Shown here piece after piece: positions 1 through 9,476 of a DNA stretch of 64,000 nt. Positions within the stretch are counted from its first letter, which is position 1, and every line of letters starts with the position of its first letter. Under the pieces are notes generated by a model, which had not been told where the DNA came from, made no database searches, and saw only the letters and a program-made list of their open reading frames with translations. The translations under genes and the position numbers were made by a program. Where the stretch lies: positions 71,069-135,068 of the forward strand of contig CACWTN010000001.1 in assembly GCA_902763805.1 (NCBI GenBank). Reading direction: 5' to 3'. Origin of the DNA: an uncultured bacterium. Its GTDB lineage: Bacteria > Cyanobacteriota > Vampirovibrionia > Gastranaerophilales > Gastranaerophilaceae.

Positions 1-29
1 CCTCTTTCTTTGCGGTCAAAGAAAGGGGC
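1..29. terminator. Hairpin at window edge, possible terminator of an upstream gene
   Basis: A perfect 9-bp inverted repeat, CTTTCTTTG (4-12) and CAAAGAAAG (17-25), encloses a CGGT loop. No clear T-run follows on either strand, so the terminator call is weak. The stretch from 30 to 206 shows no gene; it holds only the promoter of the next gene. Confidence 0.3.
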
Positions 30-191
30 ATATAAAAATATCAGAGATTCTTCAGCGCTTAGTTAAATTAAAAAACTCTGCCTCAGAATAACAATTTATG
101 ATTTAAAATATACTTTATGCACCAAATTGCATAATTTTGTACATTTAATAAAGTTACATATTTAATATTTTTCAATAAAATCCTTTTTATG

Positions 192-206
192 TGGTAAAAT
201 GTTGCT
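192..206 (+). promoter_or_regulatory. Extended -10 box directly before lptC (leaderless start)
   Basis: TGG followed by TAAAAT (195-200) lies exactly 6 bp before the ATG at 207. No Shine-Dalgarno sequence is present. Transcription would begin at or next to the start codon, which suggests a leaderless mRNA. Confidence 0.5.
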
Positions 207-821
207 ATGGAAAAACTTAAAAAATTCGCAATAAAGATATTAGAGAAATATAAAAGTTTTGACCGAAAAAAAAAGGCATACACCATTGCAATACTTGCTG
301 TTGTTTTGGTTATGTTATGGGCATTTATCTCAGCGGGAGTTATAACCTCAAACTTCAACCGTGTTCAGCTTAAAAACAAAGAAAATGAACAAAAAGTCGA
401 TGCTTTGGGTATAATCATTACCGAAACAAAAGAAGGTAAAAAATATTTTGAGATATACGGCGAAACCGGTCATTACAGCAACGACCACAGCATTGCAACA
501 CTAAACAATGTTATAGGTAATTTTTATAAAGATAACGAAGTGTCAATGAGTTTTCAATCCTCAAAAGGTACGTATGACGAAAACACCGGCGTTATTACCC
601 TGTATGACCATACATACATTGTACTGAAAGACGGAGTTTCTTTAAAAACAGATAAACTAATCTGGTCAGGAAGCGACAAAGAAACTGTTGCAGAGGGTAA
701 TGTTGTTATACAAAAGGGCAACGAAATGCAATCCACGGCAAATAAATGTATTATTGGCGCAGGATATGACAAATTTAAAATAGAAGGAAAAACTACAACA
801 AAGGTTTTTAGCAAAAAGTAA
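207..821 (+). CDS. lptC: LptC-like LPS export protein
   Basis: This 204-residue protein has a basic N-terminus, one membrane segment at about residues 26-46, and a beta-rich periplasmic part. The latter carries the repeated short strands typical of the LptC/LptA (OstA) fold, with phrases such as GVITLYDH and VAEGNVVIQKG. LptC is a single-pass inner-membrane protein that passes lipopolysaccharide from the LptBFG transporter to the LptA bridge. The next gene, 23 bp downstream, is LptA-like, which supports the call and points to an Lpt operon and a Gram-negative envelope. The start follows a -10 box at 6 bp. Sequence identity to known LptC proteins is probably low, so the name rests on topology, fold pattern and neighbour. 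Confidence 0.75.
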   Translation: MEKLKKFAIKILEKYKSFDRKKKAYTIAILAVVLVMLWAFISAGVITSNFNRVQLKNKENEQKVDALGIIITETKEGKKYFEIYGETGHYSNDHSIATLNNVIGNFYKDNEVSMSFQSSKGTYDENTGVITLYDHTYIVLKDGVSLKTDKLIWSGSDKETVAEGNVVIQKGNEMQSTANKCIIGAGYDKFKIEGKTTTKVFSKK

Positions 822-844
822 ACCCAAGACGTGAAAGGATAAAA

Positions 845-1804
845 ATGAAAAAGTTTTTAATAATCTTAGGAATATTTTTAACGGTAATCGGCGCAGGAGT
901 AATTGCCTCCGATTTGGTAATTGAATCAAAAACTCAGGTATTTTCCGATTCCGAACATAAGATTAAACTTGACGGCGATGTCAAAGTTAAACTTGACAAC
1001 TTAACCGTACAAAGCGACACCGCTGATGTATCAGTCCGCCGTAACAACAAACTTGATACGGTAACTTTTTATAACAAACCTTTCGCTGTAGAAATTAACG
1101 GAAATAAAAAAAGAGAGGTTAAATCAAATATTTTGCAGGTTTCGCTGATTAACAAAGTTGTCAGAGCTGAAGGTGAAACCCAATCCGTTATCACTGAAGG
1201 TAACACACCTATAATAATTATTAACGCAGATGTTCAGGAATACGACACAAACAGCAGCGTAATGGTTGCAACAGGTGCCGTAACAATGAAGTACAAAGAC
1301 ATTGATACCTTCTCAGACAAAGCTGTAATCATTGCAGACGAAAAAGGCGGAGTTAAAAAAATCGACCTTTTCGGAAACGCACGGGTAAAACAGGCGCAAA
1401 ACGAATCAGAAGGTCATCACTTTGTTTATAATGCAGTAACCGATGAAATGAGTGTTGAAGGTAATACAAAAACAATTGTTGTAGCAGAAGACGGTAAAAA
1501 ACTTACTATTCACTCTGATTATCAGCAGTACAATAAAAAACAAAACTCCTATATAGGAAGCGGTCACGTAAAAATCTGGTATGATGACTACTATGCACAA
1601 GGTCCTAAGGTTTCTGTATTCCCTGACTCCAAAACAAACAAACCAAATCTTGTATACTTTGTAGGACGTTCAAAAATCGTTCAGCAGGAAAAAGATATAA
1701 TTGCTGACAAAATAAAAATGACAATGAATCCTAAAGACTTCACGGCAGAAGGCAATGTAAGAACAATTATCCATAATATAAATACGAAAGACGGTGATTT
1801 ATAA
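845..1804 (+). CDS. LptA/OstA-like periplasmic protein
   Basis: The product has 319 residues, with an N-terminal hydrophobic signal segment (about 4-22) followed by a long beta-rich region. That region has OstA-type repeats: SDTADVSVRRNN, VMVATGAVTMKYKD and KAVIIADEKGGVKK. In the family these parts stack into an open beta jelly-roll that shields the lipid tails of LPS between the membranes. At 319 residues it is about twice the usual LptA length, so it may carry two OstA units or resemble the N-terminal domain of LptD. It sits directly after the LptC-like gene and its stop overlaps the next start by one base (TAATG), so translation is probably coupled. A GTGAAAGGATAAA stretch before the ATG provides a ribosome binding site. 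Confidence 0.72.
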   Translation: MKKFLIILGIFLTVIGAGVIASDLVIESKTQVFSDSEHKIKLDGDVKVKLDNLTVQSDTADVSVRRNNKLDTVTFYNKPFAVEINGNKKREVKSNILQVSLINKVVRAEGETQSVITEGNTPIIIINADVQEYDTNSSVMVATGAVTMKYKDIDTFSDKAVIIADEKGGVKKIDLFGNARVKQAQNESEGHHFVYNAVTDEMSVEGNTKTIVVAEDGKKLTIHSDYQQYNKKQNSYIGSGHVKIWYDDYYAQGPKVSVFPDSKTNKPNLVYFVGRSKIVQQEKDIIADKIKMTMNPKDFTAEGNVRTIIHNINTKDGDL

Positions 1805-2577
1805 TGTCTGAAAAAATAGATAAGGCAATGAGCCTTTTTAAAGAAGGCAAATACAAAGAATGTATAGATGCATTTAGTTCAGTACTGGAAACAGAGCCGG
1901 ATAATGCGGACATTTATAACAATATGGGTGTAGCTTATTCCTGTGTCGGGGATTTTGACCGCGCCGAAAAAAGTTATGTAAGAGCAATCGAACTTGACCC
2001 TGAACTTGCTCAGGCATACATTAACCTGTCAGATTTGTATTACAAAGCAGGGGACTTGGCATCAGCAGTCGGAACTTTGCAAAGAGGAAGCTACGAACTC
2101 CAGGACAACTTAACAATAGCACATCTTCTGGCAAGAGTTTATATAGAAGACCAAAGATGGGATGATGCAATTGTCGAACTTGAAAGAGTTTTAGATGGTG
2201 AACCGGATAATTATGATGCATATTACGATCTTGGTCATATTTACTTCGAACTCGGCGATTACGAAACTGCTATTGACAATTTTGAAAATGTACTTTCTTA
2301 TGAAAACAACCAAAATACGGAAGTTTTATACTATGCACTTGCTCAGGCTTATGAAGCAAATAACCAGATAGATAAAGCTATTTCAAATTATTTAAAGGCA
2401 ATTGCAGTTAATGATAAATTTACGCTTGCATATAAAAAAGCAGGTATCCTGTTCCTTGCAAGAGAAGACTATGAAGACGCAATTGAATATTTTGAAAACT
2501 ACATGGACTTTGATATTCCTGATGAAGAAAAAGAAAGCGTTAAAAAATTAATAGAACGCGTTAAAGCAAAAATATAA
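1804..2577 (+). CDS. Tetratricopeptide-repeat protein
   Basis: A 257-residue soluble protein built almost entirely of TPR units. Clear repeats begin near residues 3, 37, 71, 105 and 139, each with the helix pattern and the conserved A/G, Y and P positions (for example ADIYNNMGVAYSCVGDFDRA). No signal peptide or catalytic domain is visible. TPR proteins act as protein-protein scaffolds; position at the end of the Lpt-like operon, with a one-base overlap, suggests a role connected with envelope assembly, but that is inference only. The start codon is fixed by the TAATG overlap. A gap of 80 bp and a new ribosome binding site separate it from the next gene. Confidence 0.85.
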   Translation: MSEKIDKAMSLFKEGKYKECIDAFSSVLETEPDNADIYNNMGVAYSCVGDFDRAEKSYVRAIELDPELAQAYINLSDLYYKAGDLASAVGTLQRGSYELQDNLTIAHLLARVYIEDQRWDDAIVELERVLDGEPDNYDAYYDLGHIYFELGDYETAIDNFENVLSYENNQNTEVLYYALAQAYEANNQIDKAISNYLKAIAVNDKFTLAYKKAGILFLAREDYEDAIEYFENYMDFDIPDEEKESVKKLIERVKAKI

Positions 2578-2657
2578 TATTTTTTTAATTGGTCTTTTAT
2601 AAAACTAGCAAATTTTATTTTTACGTTTTTATTAACATGTAAAAAAAGGAGTTTGAT

Positions 2658-3026
2658 ATGAATATTGCACCCGTTCAACAATCACAAAGTTTCAAAGCAG
2701 TTGACTATTCCTGCGTAAGCGTTATGGACAGAGAAAATTTTGTTAAAGATAATTTAAAACGTTTAAATTTGCTGGGAAAATATTATGATATAAGATTAAC
2801 CTCTCTATATTGCAACCAGCCTGATGTAGCAATTTTGGATATTGATGTAAAACCTCTCAAAAAAGGACTCGGTTTCTTCAAAAGCCTGTTCAGACCTACA
2901 GGAAATAGTACGTTTTTTGCAGGGTACAAATTACTCCATGACAAATTAAAAATCAAGGAAGAGTTCTTGGGCAAAGTTCATGAAGCAATTGCAGATCTTG
3001 GTCATCAAGTTAAATTGCATAAATAA
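2658..3026 (+). CDS. Small protein with N-terminal 'FKA' motif, function unknown
   Basis: The product is 122 residues, and a strong ribosome binding site (AAAAAGGAG, 7 bp before the ATG) supports the start. I do not recognise the family. The N-terminus, MNIAPVQQSQSFKAVDYS, matches a pattern that recurs in this window: short polar lead, then F-K/R-A/G/S. The body has alternating helices and strands (KYYDIRLTSLYC, VAILDIDVKPLKKG), no membrane segment and no signal peptide. The region around residues 30-70 resembles the bodies of the proteins at 12595 and 12994 in layout (helix ending in KY, then strands). It is likely one member of a lineage-specific family. Confidence 0.7.
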   Translation: MNIAPVQQSQSFKAVDYSCVSVMDRENFVKDNLKRLNLLGKYYDIRLTSLYCNQPDVAILDIDVKPLKKGLGFFKSLFRPTGNSTFFAGYKLLHDKLKIKEEFLGKVHEAIADLGHQVKLHK

Positions 3027-3033
3027 CTTTTAA

Positions 3034-3049
3034 TGCTAAAATTTTGTTT
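3034..3049 (+). promoter_or_regulatory. Extended -10 box before dprA (leaderless start)
   Basis: TGC followed by TAAAAT (3037-3042) sits 7 bp before the ATG at 3050, with no Shine-Dalgarno sequence. This supports 3050 as the start rather than the in-frame TTG at 3044. Confidence 0.45.
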
Positions 3050-4153
3050 ATGAAACAAAAATTTTGGATTGGTTTTTCTTCAATAGAGCAAATTGATTCT
3101 GCATTCGTCCGCTCTCTGTATGAGTATTTCGGAGATATTGAGCGTGCATTTAACTGCTCAAAAAAAGATTTTTCTGAGATGGGTGATATTGAAATCAACG
3201 AAAAGAAATTAGACAATTTTTTGCGTCTGAGAGATAAGATTGACCCCGATAAAACGTCAGATGAAGTTGAAAAAAGAGGAATAAAAGTTTTAACTTATGA
3301 TGACGAAAAATACCCGAAAATGCTCAGAGAGATTCATAACCCTCCTGCTGTCCTGTATTATAAAGGAGATTTATTCTCCTGCAACTTAGACCGAACTGTT
3401 GCGTTCGTGGGTTCAAGACGGGCAAGCACTGACGGCAGGGATAGTGTTAAGAGAATAATAAACGATTTCAGAAATACCGATATCTGTATTGTATCAGGAC
3501 TTGCGGAAGGTATTGATGCTGTTTCACACAGAAGCGCAATAGAAAACAATCTTAAAACAATAGGCGTAATTGCAAGCGGTTTTGATTTTAAATATCCGTC
3601 TTCAAACAGAGATTTGTACGAAAAACTAGAACAAGGCGATGGTGCAGTTGTTACGGAGTATTATCCGACTTTTGAGCCCATAAAATTCAGATTTCCGCAA
3701 AGAAACAGAATTGTTACGGGACTTTCTTACGGAACAGTTGTCGGCGAAGCCGCGCTTAAAAGCGGAGCGTTAATCTCGGCAAACTTAACACTTGAACAGG
3801 GCAGAGAACTGATGTGTATTCCGGGTTCTATTAATAATAAGAATACGGAAGGAGTTTACAAACTTCTCAAAAACGGTGCAACAATGGTAACTTCAGGAGA
3901 AGATATTTTAAATGCACTTAACTGGATTATAAATACTGAAAAAACTGACACAAAAACAAGCTCCTCCCTTCCTCTTGAATATTCAACCCTTTTAGATATA
4001 ATAGAAGTTGAACCCTGCGGATTTGACAAATTGCAATCCGCATCAGGACTGGATACTGAGGAACTTTTAAAAACCCTTACGTTGATGGAAATAGAAGGTT
4101 ACATAGAGCAAACTGACGGCGACAGATATAAAAGGGGTAAACAGAGGAGATAG
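3050..4153 (+). CDS. dprA: DNA-processing protein DprA
   Basis: About 367 residues. The N-terminal part (1-75) is a helical helix-hairpin-helix-like region. A Rossmann-like DprA core follows, with the signatures VAFVGSRRAS, IVSGLAEGIDAVSHR, TIGVIASGFD and FPQRNRIVTGLS. The C-terminal 70 residues form a winged-helix DprA domain (LDIIEVEPCGFDKL, LLKTLTLMEIEGYIEQ). DprA binds incoming single-stranded DNA and loads RecA during natural transformation. The gene stands 11 bp ahead of topA, a common pairing across bacteria. The ATG at 3050 is preferred over the TTG at 3044 because of the promoter box just upstream. Whether the cell is competent cannot be judged from this window. Confidence 0.95.
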   Translation: MKQKFWIGFSSIEQIDSAFVRSLYEYFGDIERAFNCSKKDFSEMGDIEINEKKLDNFLRLRDKIDPDKTSDEVEKRGIKVLTYDDEKYPKMLREIHNPPAVLYYKGDLFSCNLDRTVAFVGSRRASTDGRDSVKRIINDFRNTDICIVSGLAEGIDAVSHRSAIENNLKTIGVIASGFDFKYPSSNRDLYEKLEQGDGAVVTEYYPTFEPIKFRFPQRNRIVTGLSYGTVVGEAALKSGALISANLTLEQGRELMCIPGSINNKNTEGVYKLLKNGATMVTSGEDILNALNWIINTEKTDTKTSSSLPLEYSTLLDIIEVEPCGFDKLQSASGLDTEELLKTLTLMEIEGYIEQTDGDRYKRGKQRR

Positions 4154-4164
4154 TTTAAAACAAC

Positions 4165-6483
4165 ATGACAGCATCACTTGCAGATAACAAAACAGTAAAA
4201 TCAAAAAAAGAAAAAGTTTTGGTAATAGTCGAGTCACCTGCAAAATCTAAAACCATTAAAAAGATTTTGGGCGACGGATACCAAATTGAAGCGAGCTTTG
4301 GTCATGTCAGAAACCTGCCTGATAATATACTCGGTTTTGATGTTCATAACGGGTTTAAACCGACTTATGTAATTATCCCGGACAAGAAAAAAGTTGTTAC
4401 AAAATTAAGCGAACTTGCAAAACGCTCTGACAGAGTTTTACTTGCATCAGACCCTGACCGTGAGGGAGAAGCTATTGCATGGCACGTCAGAGAACTTTTG
4501 CCGGTCAGCGATGAAAAAGTTCAGAGAATAGAGTTTAACGAGATTACTCCAAAAGCGGTTAAATATGCTGTCGAGCATTCAAGAGAAATCGATATGGACA
4601 AGGTTAAAGCCCAGCAGACAAGACAAATTCTGGATAAACTTGTAGGTTATAAACTCTCGCCTGTCTTATGGAAACAATTAGGCAACTACCATCTTTCAGC
4701 CGGACGTGTTCAGTCTGTTGCTCTCAGAATGATTTGCGAAAGAGAAGAAGAAATCGAAGCTTTTGTACCGAAAGAATACTGGTCTGTTCACGCAATTATG
4801 GACAAAGAGGGTAAGTGTTTTGAAGCGGAAGTTAATAAATACAAAGGCAAAAAATTTGACATAGCTAACGAAGATGCAGCCGCAAAAATTAAGGAAATAC
4901 TTCTTAATCCTCAGACAGAATGCGTTGTGGAAAAGGTTACGAAGAAGGAAACCAAACGCAAACCGACTGCTCCGTTTATAACCTCCACTCTGCAAAGAGC
5001 CGCAAGTACAAAACTCGGTTTCGGCGTACAAAAAACGATGCAGGTTGCACAAAAACTTTATGAAGGTATGGAAATTGACGGAACGCCTGTCGGTTTGATT
5101 ACCTATATGAGAACGGACAGTGTCCGTATATCAGATGACGCACACGCTGCAGCAAAAGATTTTATTCTCAGTAACTACGGAAAAGAATATTATCCCGAAA
5201 AAACAAATATTTATGTAAAAGGAAAACAAAACGTTCAGGACGCTCACGAAGCGATAAGACCTTCTTATCCGAACAGAACCCCTGAAAGTTTAAAACCATA
5301 CCTTGATAATGACCAGTACCGTTTATATAAACTTATCTGGGAAAAATTTATGTCATCTGAGATGCAGGCAGCAACAATAGCCAATAAAACGATTGACATC
5401 AAGGCCGGTGATTATAACCTTAAAGCAGGAACAAGCAAAGTTATGTTTGACGGCTTCTTAAAGCTGTATAATGATGCGGAGGAGGAAGAACAGGAGGCCG
5501 AAGCTAAGATTCCTGACCTTAACGAGGGTGACAAAGTTGTTTGCAAAGAAGTAACTCCGAAACAGCACTTCACTCAGCCGCCGCCAAGATTTAATGAAGC
5601 ATCTCTGGTTAAAGCACTGGAAGAACACGGAATTGGTCGTCCGTCAACTTATGCAACCATTATTACGGTTATTCAGACAAGAAAATACGTAGAGAAAAAA
5701 GACAAAGCTCTTATCCCTACACTTTTGGGAAGAACCGTCTGCAAACAACTGGTTGAACAGTTCTCTAACATTATGGACTACAAATTCACTGCAGGTATGG
5801 AAGAAAAGCTCGACCTTATTGCAGAAAAGAAAGCTGTTTGGAATGTTGTTTTACAGGAATTCTATACCCCGTTTATGGAAGTTGTACAGTCTGTAATGAA
5901 AGATGCAAAAAAAGTTACAATTGAGAGCGACAAAAAATGTCCGAACTGCGGGCGTGTAATGCTTGTAAAAACAAGCCGTTTCGGAACGCAATTCCTTGGC
6001 TGCTCAGGATATCCCGAATGCAAAACCATTATTTCTCTTAATAATATTAATGAACTGGACAGCACTAATGAGGAAGAAAACTCCGAACAAAACTCTGAGC
6101 AGATATCAGACGAAAAATGCGGTAAGTGCGGAGGTACAATGAACCTCAAAACAGGACCTTACGGAAAATATTATGAATGCAGAGAATGCGGAAACCGCAA
6201 AAAATATGTCCGCTCAACAGGAGTTAAATGTCCGAAATGCGGTGAAGGCGTAATTATTGAAAAGAAATCAAAACACGGCAAAATATTCTTCGGCTGTAAC
6301 CGTTATCCTGAATGTTCGTATGCACTTTGGGATGAACCGACGGGAAATACCTGCCCTGAATGCGGCGAACTTTTATTAAAGAAAACAACCAAAAACGGCG
6401 AATTTGAAGTTTGCTCAAGCAGAACATGCTCTTTCAGAAGACAAATTGAAAAGCCGCAGGGAGAAAATCCGGAAAATACTTAG
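4165..6483 (+). CDS. topA: DNA topoisomerase I with C-terminal zinc ribbons
   Basis: A 772-residue type IA topoisomerase that relaxes negative supercoils by a transient 5'-phosphotyrosine link. The Toprim domain is at about 18-135 (VIVESPAKSKTI, LASDPDREGEAIAWH). The active-site tyrosine is Tyr314 in GLITYMRTDSVR. The remaining core motifs (SAGRVQSVALR, RFNEASLVKALEEHGIGRPS) are intact. The C-terminus carries topoisomerase zinc-ribbon modules, starting CPNCGRVML, CGKCGGTMN, CPKCGEGVI and CPECGELLL, each with paired cysteines. The length is normal for the family. Its stop overlaps by a few bases the stop of a small minus-strand ORF, so transcription is convergent here. Confidence 0.98.
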   Translation: MTASLADNKTVKSKKEKVLVIVESPAKSKTIKKILGDGYQIEASFGHVRNLPDNILGFDVHNGFKPTYVIIPDKKKVVTKLSELAKRSDRVLLASDPDREGEAIAWHVRELLPVSDEKVQRIEFNEITPKAVKYAVEHSREIDMDKVKAQQTRQILDKLVGYKLSPVLWKQLGNYHLSAGRVQSVALRMICEREEEIEAFVPKEYWSVHAIMDKEGKCFEAEVNKYKGKKFDIANEDAAAKIKEILLNPQTECVVEKVTKKETKRKPTAPFITSTLQRAASTKLGFGVQKTMQVAQKLYEGMEIDGTPVGLITYMRTDSVRISDDAHAAAKDFILSNYGKEYYPEKTNIYVKGKQNVQDAHEAIRPSYPNRTPESLKPYLDNDQYRLYKLIWEKFMSSEMQAATIANKTIDIKAGDYNLKAGTSKVMFDGFLKLYNDAEEEEQEAEAKIPDLNEGDKVVCKEVTPKQHFTQPPPRFNEASLVKALEEHGIGRPSTYATIITVIQTRKYVEKKDKALIPTLLGRTVCKQLVEQFSNIMDYKFTAGMEEKLDLIAEKKAVWNVVLQEFYTPFMEVVQSVMKDAKKVTIESDKKCPNCGRVMLVKTSRFGTQFLGCSGYPECKTIISLNNINELDSTNEEENSEQNSEQISDEKCGKCGGTMNLKTGPYGKYYECRECGNRKKYVRSTGVKCPKCGEGVIIEKKSKHGKIFFGCNRYPECSYALWDEPTGNTCPECGELLLKKTTKNGEFEVCSSRTCSFRRQIEKPQGENPENT

Positions 6484-6662
6484 GAAATAAGTTTTATTTC
6501 ATCCGGAATAATTAACAGGTTAGAAGCATACGAATAAGACGCATCTATTCTTTCTCTGTCAAAATTATCTTTTTGACTGCAAATTATGCGTGACGGTGAA
6601 TAATCAGAATAAAACTGAATAATGTTATTATTGTGACAGTACCATTTGTATGCGACGTTCAT
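6480..6662 (-). CDS. Small protein of 60 residues, unknown
   Basis: The product has 60 residues. A ribosome binding site (AAGAGGT) lies about 8 bp before the ATG on the minus strand, which favours a real gene. The protein has no signal or membrane segment and I do not recognise it. Its C-terminus (SNLLIIPDEI) resembles that of the 57-residue protein at 44374-44547 (QNVVIYIPEDI), so the two may be distant paralogues. It overlaps the end of topA by 4 bp on the opposite strand. Confidence 0.5.
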   Translation of the reverse strand: MNVAYKWYCHNNNIIQFYSDYSPSRIICSQKDNFDRERIDASYSYASNLLIIPDEIKLIS

Positions 6663-6783
6663 TAAAAATAACCTCTTTTAGAATACTTTACTAATATTAT
6701 GACTACAATTTTTTTATCGGCATTTTTTTTTAAATCTTTAGCTTTTAAAACAATTTTGTTACAAATATTTACAAAGTATATAT

Positions 6784-8766
6784 TTACAATATACAATCTG
6801 TTATTTCATATATGTTCATCTTTTCCGCTTTTCCCCTGATTTCAACGTCTGTAATTCTGTTTGCCGTTACAAAGTCCTTTGCGGATTCATAGGTAGTTGA
6901 ACTTATAAGCATGTGTGTATTATACGTTTTATTATAACTTTCAAGTCTGCTCGCAAGGTTTACGGTATCACCGATAACCGTATATTCCATACGTTTCTCA
7001 GAGCCGATATTTCCGACAAAAACCTCGCCGGTATTAATACCGATACCTATTTCAATAACGGGTTTATTTTCTGCCTGCCATTTTTTATCCAGCTCCTGAA
7101 CTTTTTGAAGCATCTCATATCCGCATCTGACAGCATTGAGCGGATGGTTTTCATCATTAATCGGTTCTCCGAATACCGCCATAACAGCATCTCCGATAAA
7201 CTTGTTTATAATCCCGTTATATTTGGTAACTATTGGTTCCATTTCCGAAAAATACTCATTCAGAAGCTGTGAAACATCATGCGCTGACATTTTTTCGGAC
7301 ATGGCAGTAAAACCTCTTATATCCGAAAAAAGAACGGTAACAACAGCTTTTTTTCCGCCAAGCCCCAAATTATCTATATTTTGGATTACACGTTTCATTA
7401 CGTCTTCGGACATATATTTACCCATTGCATTTTCTACTTTTTCTTTTGTTTTTGCCTCAATTATGTAACGGTGAATATATGCAAAAATCATTGTTACAAC
7501 GCACATTACAACCGGCGTTATCATATTAATTGCAACGGAATAATAAAAACAGACTGCAGAAATCAGGGGAATTAACAAAATAATACAAACCGAACAGATA
7601 ATCGCTTTTACAAGCCTGTGTGTCCTTATTGTAAAATATACAAGAAGCATTCCTGCTAAGGCAATCAGAAGATTAACCCATGCCGGAAGTACGATTATAA
7701 AATCGCGGTTAACAATATTATCCAAACTTGTTGCCTGTATATCCAAAGCAGGATGATTTACCGCAATCGGGGAGCTTTTGTTATCATTAAGTCCGTCTTT
7801 TAACGGATCGTTAACCCCAAGTAAAACGTATTTATTTTTGAAAATACCAGGGTCAATTTTTGGTTTTTTCCCGGATTTGATACTGTCGTAGGAATCCATG
7901 ATATCTAATGCAGAATAATGTTTGTGGGAATAAACGCTGTTTGACAGCCGTTTATAATATTTTATCGGCACAACTGATGTGTATATATAAGGTGACATTG
8001 TGTGTTTTATTTTGTAATTCAGCTCAGGGAAAGAAATAAATTTTTTATCAATTACAACTTTCGGGTTATCGTGTGATAACAAAAAACCTTCCATTGCCAG
8101 TGACGGCATAAGCATATTTCCATAATTAACAAAATAAAGTCCTGTTCTGTAGGTATCGTCAACCGGATTACCGTTCAAGAATCCCGGAATCATATATATA
8201 GAACCGATGTGTTTAACTGAATCAATGAACTCCTGAGGCGAAATAAGAATACTGTAAAATACCTGAGGGAATTCAACTTTTATCTCAGCATTTTTTACCG
8301 AATATTTATCGGTAAACATCTTACTGTATTTTATTCCGTTTTCTTGGTCTTCAAATGGTTTAACCCCATACATAAAGCCTTCAACAAGGTTGTCAAACCT
8401 GCTTAACGTTCTGAAAAACTTTTTATCTGACTCAGGATTATCCGTATCCAAAGATGTTACAATTGCATCGTGAAAAAATACTTTCGGCTTGGCATATTCG
8501 TTAAAATAATCAAAGATTTTGCAGTTTAAATCACGTTTCCACGGCCATCTGTACTTTTCCATAGTTTCAGCATCAATAACAACAAGAACGACATTATCAT
8601 GACCGTATATATTTTTCCCGTTATCAAACGGCAAACGTTCTGTCATTACATGCTTAACCATATAATCATACGCTTTCGGTTCAACAAAAGTGTAGGTTAT
8701 ATATGCTATAAAACTCAGTAATCCGATAATTATCAGACTTAATAAAGTAATTTTTAAATTTTTCAT
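6784..8766 (-). CDS. CHASE2-domain class III adenylate/guanylate cyclase
   Basis: A 660-residue membrane receptor cyclase. An N-terminal membrane helix (5-27) is followed by a large extracytoplasmic CHASE2 sensor (about 40-345). Three closely spaced membrane helices lie at about 360-435, and a class III cyclase domain at about 470-655. The catalytic domain shows VTVLFSDIRGFTAMSEK, with the metal-binding aspartate, then NKFIGDAVMAVFGEP, with the second metal aspartate, and GDTVNLASRLES. These residues indicate an active enzyme converting ATP (or GTP) to the cyclic nucleotide in response to an outside signal. CHASE2 cyclases are frequent in Cyanobacteria. The AGGGGAATT ribosome binding site before the ATG supports the start. 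It is a single-gene unit, divergent from the sugar operon that follows. Confidence 0.93.
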   Translation of the reverse strand: MKNLKITLLSLIIIGLLSFIAYITYTFVEPKAYDYMVKHVMTERLPFDNGKNIYGHDNVVLVVIDAETMEKYRWPWKRDLNCKIFDYFNEYAKPKVFFHDAIVTSLDTDNPESDKKFFRTLSRFDNLVEGFMYGVKPFEDQENGIKYSKMFTDKYSVKNAEIKVEFPQVFYSILISPQEFIDSVKHIGSIYMIPGFLNGNPVDDTYRTGLYFVNYGNMLMPSLAMEGFLLSHDNPKVVIDKKFISFPELNYKIKHTMSPYIYTSVVPIKYYKRLSNSVYSHKHYSALDIMDSYDSIKSGKKPKIDPGIFKNKYVLLGVNDPLKDGLNDNKSSPIAVNHPALDIQATSLDNIVNRDFIIVLPAWVNLLIALAGMLLVYFTIRTHRLVKAIICSVCIILLIPLISAVCFYYSVAINMITPVVMCVVTMIFAYIHRYIIEAKTKEKVENAMGKYMSEDVMKRVIQNIDNLGLGGKKAVVTVLFSDIRGFTAMSEKMSAHDVSQLLNEYFSEMEPIVTKYNGIINKFIGDAVMAVFGEPINDENHPLNAVRCGYEMLQKVQELDKKWQAENKPVIEIGIGINTGEVFVGNIGSEKRMEYTVIGDTVNLASRLESYNKTYNTHMLISSTTYESAKDFVTANRITDVEIRGKAEKMNIYEITDCIL

Positions 8767-8831
8767 AATTCCCCTGAATGGATAATCTCTTTTTCATGTT
8801 ATAATATTTTGAAGAAAAAGGATACATACAA

Positions 8832-9476
8832 ATGAGTGATAATTATATTCAAATGGTAGCAGAGGATAAAATTTATCCGATTATAAGATGCGCAGACGCT
8901 GAGTTTGCAATTAACACCGCAAAGGCGCTTGTAGATGGAGGAATACGTGTAATAGAAATGAATATTGAACATCCTTCAATATATGAAGCCATAAAAGAAG
9001 TTTCAAAATTTGCACATGTTTGCGCAGGCGGAATAATTACTTCACTTCAGGCAGATGCCGCATTCAACAGCGGAGCTGTCATGTTTTCATCCCCGATTTT
9101 TCAGATGAGCCTGATAAAGATTTCCAAAAACAAACACGTTCCGTTTATAGCAGGTGCAACTACCGCAAACGAAGCATACAATGCATGGAAATCAAGAATA
9201 CCGCTGATTAAAATTTTCCCGACAGAGGCAATGGGCGGAGTTCGATATATAGAAGACACTTTAAGACAAATGCCGTTTTTAAAGCTTCTTCCGATGGGAA
9301 ATATTAAACTGAATGAAGTGGTAACATACATTAAAGCCGGTGCTGTGGCAGTCGGTGTCGGACGTGATTTTTATCAGGGATTTGAGCCTAAAGTTATAAC
9401 CCAGAGAACCAGAGATATTTTAAAAGAGATAAGAGAATACAAAAAATGGACCAACAGAAAACAGATATCGCAATAA
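8832..9476 (+). CDS. eda: KDPG/KHG aldolase family protein
   Basis: A 214-residue TIM-barrel class I aldolase, the usual family length. The Schiff-base lysine is K127 in PLIKIFPTEAMGG and the proton-shuttle glutamate corresponds to E42 in GIRVIEMNIEHPS. The arginine-threonine pair that normally follows that glutamate in KDPG aldolases is replaced here, so the exact substrate is less certain. The family splits 2-keto-3-deoxy-6-phosphogluconate (or 4-hydroxy-2-oxoglutarate) to pyruvate and an aldehyde. The next gene, a KDG-kinase-like protein, overlaps its 3' end by 31 bp, so the two act together. An AAGGATA ribosome binding site and an upstream TATAAT support the start. Confidence 0.88.
   Translation: MSDNYIQMVAEDKIYPIIRCADAEFAINTAKALVDGGIRVIEMNIEHPSIYEAIKEVSKFAHVCAGGIITSLQADAAFNSGAVMFSSPIFQMSLIKISKNKHVPFIAGATTANEAYNAWKSRIPLIKIFPTEAMGGVRYIEDTLRQMPFLKLLPMGNIKLNEVVTYIKAGAVAVGVGRDFYQGFEPKVITQRTRDILKEIREYKKWTNRKQISQ

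Noticed and set aside
83-358. A 91-residue minus-strand frame over the lptC start.
   Set aside because: It is low in complexity, overlaps the lptC gene and promoter, and has no good start signal.
4696-5052. A 118-residue minus-strand frame inside topA.
   Set aside because: It is a shadow of the conserved topA coding sequence and lacks a ribosome binding site.
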